A DNA stretch of 64,000 nucleotides from Corynebacterium phocae (GTDB lineage: Bacteria > Actinomycetota > Actinomycetes > Mycobacteriales > Mycobacteriaceae). Under the pieces are notes generated by a model, which ran no database searches, had not been told where the DNA came from, and worked only from the letters and a program-made list of their open reading frames with translations. Location of the stretch: NCBI RefSeq assembly GCF_008693075.1, contig NZ_VXKJ01000037.1, positions 124,001 to 188,000 of the forward strand, read 5' to 3'. Both the position numbers and the translations under genes were made by a program. Numbering within the stretch: the stretch's first letter is position 1; each line of letters begins with the position of its first letter. Shown here piece after piece: positions 6,791 to 15,662 of this stretch.

Positions 6791-8023
6791 GTGTCGGACA
6801 GCTTTGGTCGCCGTAGCCTTCTAGCCGGTGGGGCAGCCGCCGCAGGATCGCTAGCTTTTAGCGGTTATGCCCTGGCTAAGGAAGGGAACGCTGACACGGA
6901 TCCCCCGGCTAAACCCGGCGGTGCCCAGGTTGCCGGAAACGAACGCCTGGGCACTGCGATCATTGCCTTCGACGGCAAGCACCAAGCCGGAATCGATAGC
7001 CCGCACCAGGCGCATCTCAACCTGGTGGCTTTCAACGTCAAAGATGGCGTCAGCCGCCAAGGCGTGCAGAACTTAATGCGCCTGTGGACCGAAGATTCCC
7101 GGCGGCTGTGTACAGGTGAGGCCCCAGCAGGCAGCCTAGAGCCAGAGCTGGAAACCAACCCCGCCAACCTCACCATCACGTGTGGTTGGGGCAAAAGCTT
7201 TTTCGATAAAGCGGGCATAACCGCCCCAGAATGGCTGGGCGATGTCCGGCCTTTCGAGCGAGATGAGCTTGACCCTCGTTGGGGGCAAACCGATATCGTT
7301 CTGCAGATTTGCTGCGATGATCCCACCACGGCAGCGCACACCTTGCGCCACCTAGCCCGCGCGGGCAGTGACTACACCGAGTTCGTCTGGCTGCAGCAGG
7401 GGTTTGTCAACGCGAACGGGACTTTGGAAAAAGGTGCGACGCCCCGCAATCTGTTTGGTCAGGTAGACGGAACTGTCAATCCTCGTACCGAAAAAGAGTA
7501 TGACAACCAAGTTTGGATTGACGGTGGGAATTTCGCGGATGGAAGCGCCATGGTGGTGCGCCGAATTGCTATGAACATGGACACCTGGGATGAGGTGGAT
7601 AGAGCGTCACGGGAAACTGCGATTGGGCGTGATCTGGCCACGGGTGCGCCGCTTAGTGGCGGGTCAGAGCATGATCCCATCGATTTGGAGGCCCGGGATA
7701 AATACGGGTTGCGCAAAATCGCACCAACTTCGCACGTCGCGCGGTCCCACCATCCAGAACAGAAGCTGCTCCGCCGGGCCTACAATTACGATGTCCCGCC
7801 GCACGACCCGGCGTCAACTATCGCAGACTCTGGACTGGTGTTTATCTGTTTCCAGAAAGATCCGCGGAAGCAGTTTGAGCCAATCCAGGCGCGGCTGGAT
7901 GAGGCAGATCAGCTCAATACGTGGATAACCCACATCGGTTCGGCAATGTACTTCATTCCCCGGGGGACAACCTCCGGTGGGAAAGGGGACGCTTATTGGG
8001 GTCAAGAGCTGCTCCGGGGGTAG
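6791..8023 (+). CDS. TAT-exported DyP-type heme peroxidase
   Basis: A 410-residue protein starting at GTG 6791 after GAGGAG. The N-terminus has a twin-arginine motif, FGRRSLLAGG (R7, R8), and a hydrophobic segment ending in ALA, so it is exported folded. The peroxidase domain carries the GxxDG motif as FGQVDG (distal Asp), a later RSHHP segment likely to hold the proximal heme histidine, and RRAYNYD with the conserved arginine. Family members oxidise dyes or aromatic compounds; EfeB relatives act on heme or iron, but no EfeU/EfeO neighbours are seen. Its position behind copC and the PCuAC lipoprotein suggests one copper/redox unit. Confidence 0.88.
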   Translation: MSDSFGRRSLLAGGAAAAGSLAFSGYALAKEGNADTDPPAKPGGAQVAGNERLGTAIIAFDGKHQAGIDSPHQAHLNLVAFNVKDGVSRQGVQNLMRLWTEDSRRLCTGEAPAGSLEPELETNPANLTITCGWGKSFFDKAGITAPEWLGDVRPFERDELDPRWGQTDIVLQICCDDPTTAAHTLRHLARAGSDYTEFVWLQQGFVNANGTLEKGATPRNLFGQVDGTVNPRTEKEYDNQVWIDGGNFADGSAMVVRRIAMNMDTWDEVDRASRETAIGRDLATGAPLSGGSEHDPIDLEARDKYGLRKIAPTSHVARSHHPEQKLLRRAYNYDVPPHDPASTIADSGLVFICFQKDPRKQFEPIQARLDEADQLNTWITHIGSAMYFIPRGTTSGGKGDAYWGQELLRG

Positions 8024-8044
8024 ACTGTTGCGCTGTAACTCTAT

Positions 8045-8075
8045 TTGACAACAAGCTTGGCCGGCCAGGTATGTC
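8045..8075 (+). promoter_or_regulatory. thrS promoter
   Basis: A perfect TTGACA (8045-8050) is followed 19 bases on by TATGTC (8070-8075), about 33 bases before the thrS ATG. The spacing is slightly long. Confidence 0.55.
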
Positions 8076-8107
8076 GGCTTAAAGCGTGAGCGCACAAGGA
8101 GCGCAGC

Positions 8108-10171
8108 ATGGCGGAAATGATTCCAGCAGTCCCAGTAAATTATGAACCAGTAAAGGTCACCGCTGGGACCCCAGTGGGAAAGGCGCTTTTCGAACTTGGT
8201 CTTCCCAATAAAGGTGAGGACGCTGTGGTGGTAGTCCGCGGTGAGGATGGCACCCTATTCGATCTTTCTCACACCCCGGATACGGATAGCTTCTTCACCC
8301 CTGTGGCGGCCAGCGAAGAAGATGGCCGTGCGGTTATTCGCCACTCGGCAGCTCACGTTCTGGCCCAGGCTGTGCAGGCGGAATTTCCGGGCACCAAGCT
8401 AGGCATTGGACCCGCAATCGACAACGGCTTTTACTACGACTTCCAGACGGATGAGCCTTTTACCCCGGAAGCGCTCAAAGCTATTGAGAAGCGGATGAAG
8501 AAGATCATCAAAACGGGGCAGAAATTTGTCCGCGGCGTCTACAACTCCACCGAAGAGGCTGAGGCGGCTTTGGCGCAGGAGCCTTTCAAACTTGAACTCA
8601 TCCAAGATAAGGGCAACGTGGATCCCAACTCCGATGAAGCAACTGAAGTTGGTGCGGGGGAGCTGACCTATTACGACAATGTCAATCCCCGCAGTGGCGA
8701 GGTCGAGTGGTTTGACCTCTGCCGCGGCCCGCACCTGCCCACCACCAAGTACATTCCAGCTTTTGCGATCACGCGGTCATCTGCTGCCTACTGGCGCGGG
8801 GATCAGTCCAAGGCCGGGCTGCAGCGTATTTACGGCACCGCGTTCGAGTCAAAGGAGAAGCTGGAGGCCTATCAGACCATCTTGGAAGAAGCAGAAAAGC
8901 GGGACCACCGCCGTCTAGGCGCGGAGCTTGACCTTTTCTCTTTCCCCGATGAGATTGGTTCCGGTTTCCCGGTATTCCACCCCAACGGCGCCACCATCCG
9001 TATGGAGATGGAGGAGCACTCCCGCCGCCGCCACATTCAGGATGGTTACTCCTTTGTCTCCACTCCGCACCTGACCAAGGGTGATTTGTTTAAAAAGTCC
9101 GGGCACCTGGACTTCTACGCTGACGGTATGTTCCCACCCATGCAGCTAGACGGCGAGTATGACGAGAACGGCAATTGCACTAAGCAGCCGCAGGATTACT
9201 ACGCCAAACCCATGAACTGCCCCATGCACAACTTGATCTTCGCATCCCGCGGGCGCTCCTACCGCGAGCTGCCGCTGCGACTGTTCGAATTTGGTACCGT
9301 TTACCGCTACGAGAAATCAGGCGTTATCCACGGACTTACCCGTGCGCGTGGCTTTACCCAGGACGACTCCCACATCTACTGCACCCCGGAGCAGCTGGAA
9401 GAGGAACTGACCAAGGTTCTAGACTTCATCATCTCTTTGCTGCAGGACTACGGTTTGGATGACTTCTACCTGGAGCTTTCTACCAAAGACCCCAATAAGT
9501 ATGTGGGAAGTGATGAGATTTGGGAGCGCTCCACCACCATCTTGCAGTCAGTGGCCCAGAAGTCCGGCCTAGAGTTGGTCCCGGATCCGGAAGGCGCGGC
9601 CTTCTATGGCCCCAAGATCTCGGTGCAAGCTCGGGACGCAATTGGGCGTACTTGGCAGATGTCCACGGTGCAGCTGGACTTCAACTTGCCTGAGCGCTTT
9701 GGGCTTGAGTACACGGCGTCCGACGGCACTAAGCAGCAACCCATCATGATCCACCGCGCACTCTTTGGCTCCATTGAGCGTTTCTTCGGCGTGCTGACCG
9801 AGCACTATGCGGGTGCATTCCCGGCCTGGTTGGCTCCGCACCAGGTGGTAGGCATCCCAGTTGCTGACGAGTTTTCGCCGCATTTGGAGAAGCTAGCCAA
9901 GCAACTGCGTGCTAGGGGTATCCGCGCGGACGTGGATACCTCGGATGACCGTATGCAAAAGAAGATCCGCACGCACACCACCGGCAAGGTCCCATTCATG
10001 CTGTTGGCCGGAGCCCGCGACGTGGAGGCTGACGCCGTTTCCTTCCGTTTCTTAGACGGTAGCCAGGTCAACGGCGTGCCGGTGGACAAGGCTGCCGATA
10101 TCATCGAGGGATGGATCCGGGAGCGCAACAACGCCCAGCCTAACCAAGAAAATATCGCCGGCCGTGTCTAA
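8108..10171 (+). CDS. thrS: Threonine--tRNA ligase
   Basis: A 687-residue class II synthetase of normal length. It has an N-terminal TGS domain (about 1-75), an editing domain with [11 protein letters not shown] (histidines clearing Ser-tRNA-Thr), a catalytic core with KPMNCPMHN near residue 368 (zinc cysteine) and [14 protein letters not shown] (motif 2), and a C-terminal anticodon-binding domain. AAGGAG lies before the ATG. It heads the operon thrS-HIT-pgsA-patA-pimA, the same order as mycobacterial Rv2614c-Rv2610c, linking translation with phosphatidylinositol mannoside synthesis by position only. No T-box leader is visible. Confidence 0.97.
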   Translation: MAEMIPAVPVNYEPVKVTAGTPVGKALFELGLPNKGEDAVVVVRGEDGTLFDLSHTPDTDSFFTPVAASEEDGRAVIRHSAAHVLAQAVQAEFPGTKLGIGPAIDNGFYYDFQTDEPFTPEALKAIEKRMKKIIKTGQKFVRGVYNSTEEAEAALAQEPFKLELIQDKGNVDPNSDEATEVGAGELTYYDNVNPRSGEVEWFDLCRGPHLPTTKYIPAFAITRSSAAYWRGDQSKAGLQRIYGTAFESKEKLEAYQTILEEAEKRDHRRLGAELDLFSFPDEIGSGFPVFHPNGATIRMEMEEHSRRRHIQDGYSFVSTPHLTKGDLFKKSGHLDFYADGMFPPMQLDGEYDENGNCTKQPQDYYAKPMNCPMHNLIFASRGRSYRELPLRLFEFGTVYRYEKSGVIHGLTRARGFTQDDSHIYCTPEQLEEELTKVLDFIISLLQDYGLDDFYLELSTKDPNKYVGSDEIWERSTTILQSVAQKSGLELVPDPEGAAFYGPKISVQARDAIGRTWQMSTVQLDFNLPERFGLEYTASDGTKQQPIMIHRALFGSIERFFGVLTEHYAGAFPAWLAPHQVVGIPVADEFSPHLEKLAKQLRARGIRADVDTSDDRMQKKIRTHTTGKVPFMLLAGARDVEADAVSFRFLDGSQVNGVPVDKAADIIEGWIRERNNAQPNQENIAGRV

Positions 10172-10805
10172 TCACAACGGTCCCGGAGGGCACCGGGATC
10201 CTAGTGCCAGCGCGGGCCCGGGTGCTCCCGGTGCCGGCGCGGGCCCGGGTTATCATGGTGACCCAGAAAAATACGATGGCCCGGGTGATTACGTTGACTC
10301 CGGGGCGGGTGAGCCAGACCGGCTCGCGCGCCTGTGGGCGCCGTACCGCATGTCGTATATCACCAAACGCTCGAAGGACCCCTTCGTTGAAGCGCCCAAG
10401 GGTAGCGACAAAGACGGGTTAATCATCGCGCGCGGCCGGTATGTCTACGCGTTGCTTAACCTCTTTCCGTACAATTCCGGGCACCTGATGATTGTTCCCT
10501 ACCGGAAGGAATCCAATCTGGAGGATCTCACCCCGGAGGAGTCAGCGGAGCTGATGTCCTTTGCCCAGAAGGCGGTGAGGGTACTGAAGTCTGTGTCGCG
10601 CCCAGAGGCCATCAATGTGGGGCTAAACTTGGGAAAAGCCTCCGGAGGTTCGGTAGCGGATCACTTGCACCTACACGTGGTGCCGCGCTGGGCGGGAGAT
10701 AGCAACTTCATGACCTTGTTTGGTAACACGAAGGTGCTTCCGCAGTTGCTGGAGGACACTCGTGAATTGCTTGCTGATGCCTGGGAGGGCATTGATAAAG
10801 GTTAA
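10164..10805 (+). CDS. HIT-family nucleotide hydrolase/phosphorylase
   Basis: GTG 10164 overlaps the last 8 bases of thrS. The 213-residue protein has a Gly/Pro/Ala-rich, probably disordered N-terminus (about 1-45) and then a HIT domain with the catalytic triad [10 protein letters not shown] near residue 168. Proteins of this branch act on diadenosine polyphosphates such as Ap4A, a by-product of aminoacyl-tRNA synthetases, which fits the position after thrS. Substrate is inferred. The DNA for the N-terminus contains a 14-base direct repeat (10210-10223 and 10237-10250). Confidence 0.88.
   Translation: MSNHNGPGGHRDPSASAGPGAPGAGAGPGYHGDPEKYDGPGDYVDSGAGEPDRLARLWAPYRMSYITKRSKDPFVEAPKGSDKDGLIIARGRYVYALLNLFPYNSGHLMIVPYRKESNLEDLTPEESAELMSFAQKAVRVLKSVSRPEAINVGLNLGKASGGSVADHLHLHVVPRWAGDSNFMTLFGNTKVLPQLLEDTRELLADAWEGIDKG
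10210..10250 (+). repeat. 14-bp direct repeat inside the HIT gene
   Basis: GCGCGGGCCCGGGT occurs at 10210-10223 and 10237-10250 with a 27-base period. It encodes repeated Ala-Gly-Pro-Gly units of the disordered N-terminus and is a likely site of slippage length variation. Confidence 0.75.
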
Positions 10806-10842
10806 CCTGTAGGAATAGATTGTTAGTGGAAGAAGGAACGTC

Positions 10843-11478
10843 ATGCTCAGTGGTGCGAAGGGGCGCAGGGCAGCCGCCGGCATTGTAGAACCCGTAGCCA
10901 GGTTTTTCCTGTCCCTAGGACTTACCCCCAACGGAGTTACCGTGTTGGGAACGGTGGTTACCGTGGCTATTGCGGTTATCCTGATTCCCTTGGATCACCT
11001 CTTCCTTGCCGCAGTGCTTTCCGGGGTCTTTTCTGCTTTTGACATGCTCGACGGGGCCATGGCCCGGATGACCACGGGTGGGTCCAAGTTTGGCGCGGTA
11101 TTGGACGCCTCGTGCGACCGGATCACCGACGGCGCGCTGTTTGCCGCTATCTGCATGTGGCTGGTCTACGTTGACCATGCCGGACCAGCCACCGTGGCCG
11201 CGTGCCTTATCGTTTTGATTTCCTCCCAGGTGACTTCCTACGTCAAGGCTCGTGCGGAGGCCACTGGCTTTTCCGTAAGCGGCGGGCTGGTAGAGCGCCC
11301 CGAGCGCCTTATCATCGGCTTAGTGGGCGTGGGATTTGAGGGCCTAGGCGTGCCCTATGCCCTGGAAGTTGCGCTGTGGCTGCTGGTTATAGGCTCCATT
11401 TTCACCGTGCTTCAAAGGATAGCCCTGGTCAAAAAGCGTGATAGCAACGCCCGGTTTAAAAAGGAGCTGCGGCAGTGA
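10843..11478 (+). CDS. pgsA: Phosphatidylinositol phosphate synthase (CDP-alcohol phosphatidyltransferase)
   Basis: A 211-residue integral membrane enzyme with about six hydrophobic helices. The CDP-alcohol phosphatidyltransferase signature Dx2DGx2ARx8Gx3Dx3D is read at about residues 66-94 as FDMLDGAMAR, FGAVLD and ASCDR. In Corynebacteriales this gene condenses CDP-diacylglycerol with inositol 1-phosphate to phosphatidylinositol phosphate, the base of PIMs and lipomannan. Assignment to the inositol enzyme rather than a phosphatidylglycerol-phosphate synthase rests on the neighbours patA and pimA. It overlaps patA by 4 bases. Confidence 0.92.
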   Translation: MLSGAKGRRAAAGIVEPVARFFLSLGLTPNGVTVLGTVVTVAIAVILIPLDHLFLAAVLSGVFSAFDMLDGAMARMTTGGSKFGAVLDASCDRITDGALFAAICMWLVYVDHAGPATVAACLIVLISSQVTSYVKARAEATGFSVSGGLVERPERLIIGLVGVGFEGLGVPYALEVALWLLVIGSIFTVLQRIALVKKRDSNARFKKELRQ

Positions 11479-12434
11479 CAAGTCAGCCGGCGGTAAGAGC
11501 CAAGCTAAAAGACCGGCTGGCCGCTGCAGGGTATATCGCTGGGTGGAAAATCATGCGGTTTTTGCCCGAACGCCTTGCAACCCGGCTCTTTGATGTCATC
11601 GCGGATATAGCCAGCGACCACGGCCGGGGGCTGGATCAGCTGCGCCGCAACCTATCCCGGGTGGTGGGCCCAGAAAACGTCTCCCGCGAGTTGGTGCGCG
11701 GCTCCATGCGCTCATACATGCGCTACTGGAAGGAGGCCTTTCGCCTTCCAACCATGAGCGCGGATCCGGCACTTTTCGCTCGTCTCATGGACGGGGTAGA
11801 GGGGGAGGAGTACTTCAATGCCTCCACCGCGCGCGGCAAAGGCGTTATTTTGGCGCTTACCCACTCCGGCAATTGGGACATGGCGGGAACCTTCCTGGTC
11901 AATCACTGGGGACCGTTCACCACGGTGGCGGAGCGGCTGCGCCCGGAAGCTTTATTCGACGCGTTCGTGGACTACCGCCACAGCCTGGGGTTCAACGTCA
12001 TTCCGCACGTTTCTAAAGAATCTGGCGCCACCGCGCCCTTTGCGGTGCTCAAGCAAACTCTCGAAGACGGCGGCGTGGTCTGCCTGCTGGCAGAGCGGGA
12101 TCTTTCCCGCACCGGTATCACTGTGGATTTCTTCGGTGAGGAAGCCAACATGGCAGCCGGGCCCGCAGTATTAGCGCGGGAAACCGGAGCGGCTCTGCAC
12201 GTGGTCCACTCGTGGTTTACAGAAGACGGCTGGGGGCTATCTTGCAGCCCGCCACTGGAGGTGGAAGACCCGCAGACCACCACGCAGGCCATGGCTGATA
12301 TCTTTGCCCGCAATATCGCGCAGCATCCGCAGGATTGGCACATGCTGCAGCCGGTATGGAACAGTGACGTTTTGCGCCGCAAGCGGTTGCGGTCCCAGCA
12401 GGCAGCCCGCAGCCTTAAACAACGGAAGGCGTAG
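11475..12434 (+). CDS. patA: Phosphatidylinositol mannoside acyltransferase PatA
   Basis: A 319-residue peripheral membrane acyltransferase of the HtrB/LpxL-like family. The catalytic HX4D motif is HSGNWD (H130-D135); LLAERDLSRTGI follows as the conserved lipid-acyltransferase block. It transfers an acyl chain from acyl-CoA to the mannose at position 2 of PIM1/PIM2 on the inner leaflet. GTG 11475 overlaps the pgsA stop (GTGA), indicating translational coupling. The lysine/arginine-rich C-terminus (LRRKRLRSQQAARSLKQRK) may help membrane contact. It is flanked by pgsA and pimA as in mycobacteria. Confidence 0.92.
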   Translation: MTSQPAVRAKLKDRLAAAGYIAGWKIMRFLPERLATRLFDVIADIASDHGRGLDQLRRNLSRVVGPENVSRELVRGSMRSYMRYWKEAFRLPTMSADPALFARLMDGVEGEEYFNASTARGKGVILALTHSGNWDMAGTFLVNHWGPFTTVAERLRPEALFDAFVDYRHSLGFNVIPHVSKESGATAPFAVLKQTLEDGGVVCLLAERDLSRTGITVDFFGEEANMAAGPAVLARETGAALHVVHSWFTEDGWGLSCSPPLEVEDPQTTTQAMADIFARNIAQHPQDWHMLQPVWNSDVLRRKRLRSQQAARSLKQRKA

Positions 12435-12442
12435 TTCTTAGT

Positions 12443-13525
12443 ATGCGAATTGGAATAGTGTGCCCTTATTCTTTTGATGAGCCGGGCGGCGTGCAGGCCC
12501 ACATTATTGATTTGGCCACGGTCTTTATTGAACGCGGTCACCACGTACAGGTGCTGGGCCCGGCGTCGCCGGAGACTTCCGTACCCGACTTTGTGGTCAA
12601 AGGCGGGCGTTCACTACCAGTTCCTTACAACGGCTCGGTCGCGCGCCTGTCCCTTCGCCCAGGCGTGCTGGCTAAGACCCGGGATTTTATTAACGAAGGC
12701 AACTTTGATGTCCTTCATATCCACGAGCCCAACTCACCGTCTTTTTCCATGGCGGCGTTGCTGCTAGCCCACGGCCCTATTGTGGCCACCTACCACGCCT
12801 CCGCGGCCTCCTCGCGGGCGCTAAAGGTTGCCAAGGTGTTCCTCACCCCCATGTTGGAAAAAGTCCGGGGCGGGATAGCAGTGTCTGAGATGGCCCGCCG
12901 GTGGCAAGTCGAACAACTGGGCGGGGACCCCGTCTTGATCCCCAACGGGGTGGACACCTCCGTCTACCAATCCGCCCGCACAAACCCCACACCCCCGGTG
13001 GAGATTGTGTTTTTGGGCAGGCTGGATGAATCCCGCAAGGGCCTGGACATCCTCTTGCAGGCCTTGGCGGTGCTGGAGCGTGATGTGAAGGTCACGGTCA
13101 TGGGCGGTGGCCAACCCCGGGAAGTTCCGGGAGTGGAGTTTTTGGGGCGGGTCACAGACGCCCACAAGGCTGAGGTTTTGGGCCGCGCTGATATCTATGT
13201 GGCCCCAAACCTGGGCGGGGAGTCCTTTGGGATCGTCCTAGTAGAGGCAATGGCTGCCGGCTGCGCGGTGGTAGCTAGTGATCTGGAAGCCTTCGCGGCG
13301 GTGTGCAACGTTGATTCCCCCGACCCCGCTGGTCTGCTTTTTGCCACCGGAAACGCTGCGGACCTGGCGGTGAAGCTGCGGCATTTGATTGATAATCCGG
13401 ACTCGCGCGCGGAGCTGGTGAGAAACGGCACCGCGCGCGCCGAACTATATGACTGGGACCATGTGGCCAGCCAGGTCATGCAAGTCTACGAGACGGTGTG
13501 CGACGGCACGCGGGTGACGGCCTAA
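12443..13525 (+). CDS. pimA: Phosphatidylinositol alpha-mannosyltransferase PimA (GT4)
   Basis: A 360-residue GT-B enzyme transferring the first mannose from GDP-mannose to phosphatidylinositol. Motifs include the N-terminal GGVQAHI glycine loop, a HIHEPN segment, and the GT4 E-x7-E signature in GESFGIVLVEAMAAG near residues 258-272. The spacing to patA is 8 bases. Family, length and operon position (pgsA-patA-pimA) agree; the Corynebacterium branch also has other GT4 enzymes (MgtA/PimB'), but those are not placed here. Confidence 0.94.
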   Translation: MRIGIVCPYSFDEPGGVQAHIIDLATVFIERGHHVQVLGPASPETSVPDFVVKGGRSLPVPYNGSVARLSLRPGVLAKTRDFINEGNFDVLHIHEPNSPSFSMAALLLAHGPIVATYHASAASSRALKVAKVFLTPMLEKVRGGIAVSEMARRWQVEQLGGDPVLIPNGVDTSVYQSARTNPTPPVEIVFLGRLDESRKGLDILLQALAVLERDVKVTVMGGGQPREVPGVEFLGRVTDAHKAEVLGRADIYVAPNLGGESFGIVLVEAMAAGCAVVASDLEAFAAVCNVDSPDPAGLLFATGNAADLAVKLRHLIDNPDSRAELVRNGTARAELYDWDHVASQVMQVYETVCDGTRVTA

Positions 13526-13534
13526 GCTAGAGAC

Positions 13535-14029
13535 ATGGATCCTTTTCTCGCGGCCGCGCTGGCGTCACTGGCGGTAGCTATCATCGTGGCTTTTGCTATG
13601 TGGGCGCTGTTGACCGCGCAGCGCCTCCACCGTCTACACATCCGCTTGGACTCTTCGCTGCTGCAGCTGCGCGCCGCGTTGGACCGCCGCGCGGCGGTAG
13701 TCGCGGCGGTGGTTCCGGGCTTGGCCACCGCGGCATCGGCAGCTGAGGCAACCGGTCTGGACCCGGAGAACTTCGCTGCGCGCCGCGCCGCAGAGCAAGA
13801 GCTATCTTTAGCCATAGCAGCTGCCGGTGCGGACACCCCTGGCCTGCTCGTTGACGCCAACGCCCGGGTGCAGCTTGCCCACCGGTTCTACAATGAGGCG
13901 GTGGCAGACACCCGGGCGCTGAGGCTGCGCCCCATGGTCAAGGCCTGCCGCCTGGGCGGCACCGCCCGGATGCCGGAGTTCTTCGATCTTGCGCCATCGT
14001 CAACCTCAACGCCAACACTCGGCGAATGA
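13535..14029 (+). CDS. Membrane-anchored LemA-like protein
   Basis: A 164-residue protein with one N-terminal membrane helix (about 5-27) and an alanine-rich helical cytoplasmic or exposed part. The segment HRFYNEAVADTRALRLRP followed by RMPEFFDL resembles the LemA core (YN.aV..yN.....P and a late p.FF). Function is unknown. It begins 9 bases after pimA, so it is the last gene of the thrS-pimA operon. An arginine-rich helical segment (LQLRAALDRRAAV) could form a coiled coil. Confidence 0.62.
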   Translation: MDPFLAAALASLAVAIIVAFAMWALLTAQRLHRLHIRLDSSLLQLRAALDRRAAVVAAVVPGLATAASAAEATGLDPENFAARRAAEQELSLAIAAAGADTPGLLVDANARVQLAHRFYNEAVADTRALRLRPMVKACRLGGTARMPEFFDLAPSSTSTPTLGE

Positions 14030-14032
14030 GCC

Positions 14033-14054
14033 GGCGGGCGGTGGCACGCCCGCC
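14033..14054. terminator. Bidirectional hairpin between convergent genes
   Basis: GGCGGGC (14033-14039) pairs with GCCCGCC (14048-14054) in the 38-base gap between the LemA-like gene and the minus-strand glycosyltransferase. It has no clear T-run, so termination is likely but weak. Confidence 0.5.
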
Positions 14055-14067
14055 AAGGCGCGGTGAG

Positions 14068-15432
14068 CTAGTCCAGGTAGGCTCGCGTTATGCGGGGGCG
14101 CCGGCAGCTTAAGCCCAGCCACGTCAGGGCCAGGGGCACCATCAGTACCACCAGGATGTTGCGGCTCACCAGCGCCAGGGTGGGAAGGATGTTTTCTCCC
14201 GGGTACTTCCAGATACTCGAATAACCGAAGGGGAATACCTCCACGCCTAGCGCCCCGCATATCACGGCTATGACCGCCAAAGCCCACACCAAACCCTGTT
14301 GCGCGCGCGGCAAATTTCCCCGGCTGAGCGCAACCACCAGGGTGGGGCCCAGCCACGTGACGTACTGCGGGGAGAAGACCTTGTTGGAGATGATGAGCAA
14401 GAGAATCAGCGTGACAAAAAGTGCCAGCGCAGACTCGGGCGTCCACGCCCCCAGGACAAAGCGGTAGAGGGCGAACAGGATGGCCACGGCCAAGGTCGAT
14501 AGCATCAATACGTTGGCCACGGCTATGGCGGTGTCCACGCCGGGGCCTGTTATCTCGAAGCTCTTGGAGGGCGCGTAGAACACCTCCCACCTTTCGGGAT
14601 AGAAGAAGTATTTCCACATCAACGGGGTGGCAGCTACGGACTCAATCTGTAACCCCCGCACCTGCTGGTAGTCAAGGGGGCTAAACAGCCGGTCTTTGCC
14701 CTCCGTGACGTAGGTAAAGGCGCCAAGGCTCAGCAGGGTGGCCACGAATACCGCCAACGAGGCCCACGTCTTGGCCTTGTTCCAGCCCCCTACCAGGCCG
14801 GCGCCAAGGACTGCCGGCCAGAGTTTCATCGCGGTAGCAAAGGCCAGCAGAGCGCCGGAAAAACCTGGATGCTTGAATAGCAGGCTGGCCGCCGCAGCTA
14901 CCGCCAAGGCGGGGAAGATGTCCAGGCGCAAGACGAATACGTGGCCCACGGCGGTGCCAAAGAAAACCCATAACCACGCCGCGTCAATGGCCGCGCGGGT
15001 GGTGGGGTGCCGGCGCAAAACCAACGCCATGAATAGGGCGTCGAATACCAGCACCATAAGCGGGAAAGCAAAGAAGTAGGCCTTGACGTCTTCTCCGATG
15101 AAATGTGCCAGGATAAAGGCCGGCCACGTGCCCGCGTGGGGGTACTCAGTCATGGCGCTGGGGTCATCTCCAAAGACACCAAAGTGGTAGTAGTACACGT
15201 CACCCAACGGGTTGGGCTCTAGGAAGATGAGGTAGGCGGTGATAAGCCGGGCTATCACCCAGCCGGTCCATACTGCGGGGACCGAGCGCAGCGCACCCAG
15301 GGGCGTCCGCCGGGCCCGGCTGCGCCGGCGGCCGGTGGGGTTCGGGCCCGGAACCGTGGGTGCCCCTGGGTGCGGGGAACTACCCCCTGCGGTGGGAGGA
15401 GGGGTGTGGGGGAATGAAGGGGAATTGCTCAC
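14068..15432 (-). CDS. GT-C (DUF2029/GT87) polyprenol-phosphate-dependent glycosyltransferase
   Basis: A 454-residue membrane protein with a Pro/Ser/Arg-rich cytoplasmic N-terminus (about 1-50) and roughly ten or more membrane helices. An early acidic loop after helix 1 (NPLGDVYYYHFG) fits the GT-C catalytic aspartate; later blocks such as NKVFSPQYVTWLGP are typical of GT87. Family members use polyprenyl-phosphate-mannose (or -arabinose) on the outer membrane face. Lying directly across from the PIM operon, it may extend PIMs or lipomannan, but the exact donor and acceptor cannot be told. It is convergent with the LemA-like gene and divergent from the siderophore-interacting protein. Confidence 0.72.
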   Translation of the reverse strand: MSNSPSFPHTPPPTAGGSSPHPGAPTVPGPNPTGRRRSRARRTPLGALRSVPAVWTGWVIARLITAYLIFLEPNPLGDVYYYHFGVFGDDPSAMTEYPHAGTWPAFILAHFIGEDVKAYFFAFPLMVLVFDALFMALVLRRHPTTRAAIDAAWLWVFFGTAVGHVFVLRLDIFPALAVAAAASLLFKHPGFSGALLAFATAMKLWPAVLGAGLVGGWNKAKTWASLAVFVATLLSLGAFTYVTEGKDRLFSPLDYQQVRGLQIESVAATPLMWKYFFYPERWEVFYAPSKSFEITGPGVDTAIAVANVLMLSTLAVAILFALYRFVLGAWTPESALALFVTLILLLIISNKVFSPQYVTWLGPTLVVALSRGNLPRAQQGLVWALAVIAVICGALGVEVFPFGYSSIWKYPGENILPTLALVSRNILVVLMVPLALTWLGLSCRRPRITRAYLD

Positions 15433-15509
15433 CAGCTAAGACTATCTAAAACCCAGGCCCGGTACGAACGCGACTGGCCGTAGAGACCTGACTCACCTGG
15501 CAGCGAAGG

Positions 15510-15528
15510 CTAGGGTAGCCTAGCCATA
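15510..15528 (+). promoter_or_regulatory. DtxR-box-like operator
   Basis: The 19-mer CTAGGGTAGCCTAGCCATA matches the DtxR/IdeR consensus TTAGGTTAGCCTAACCTAA at about 14 of 19 positions, including the whole TAGCCTA centre. It lies in the divergent region about 135 bases before a siderophore-interacting protein gene, so iron-dependent repression is expected. Confidence 0.7.
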
Positions 15529-15662
15529 CTAAAGTAACCTGCATCTGCACCTGGAGTCTGCCACGGCGGGAACATTCCAAGTCCACGTGCGGATCTTGCT
15601 TAAGTCAATAATTAGCCGTCCGCGCGTCCTAGTGCGCGGCGAGGAAGAAAGGAAGTCGACTC

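Noticed and set aside
8024..8107. T-box or attenuator in front of thrS
   Set aside because: The gap is only 84 bases and contains a normal promoter; no T-box consensus or Thr-rich leader frame is seen.
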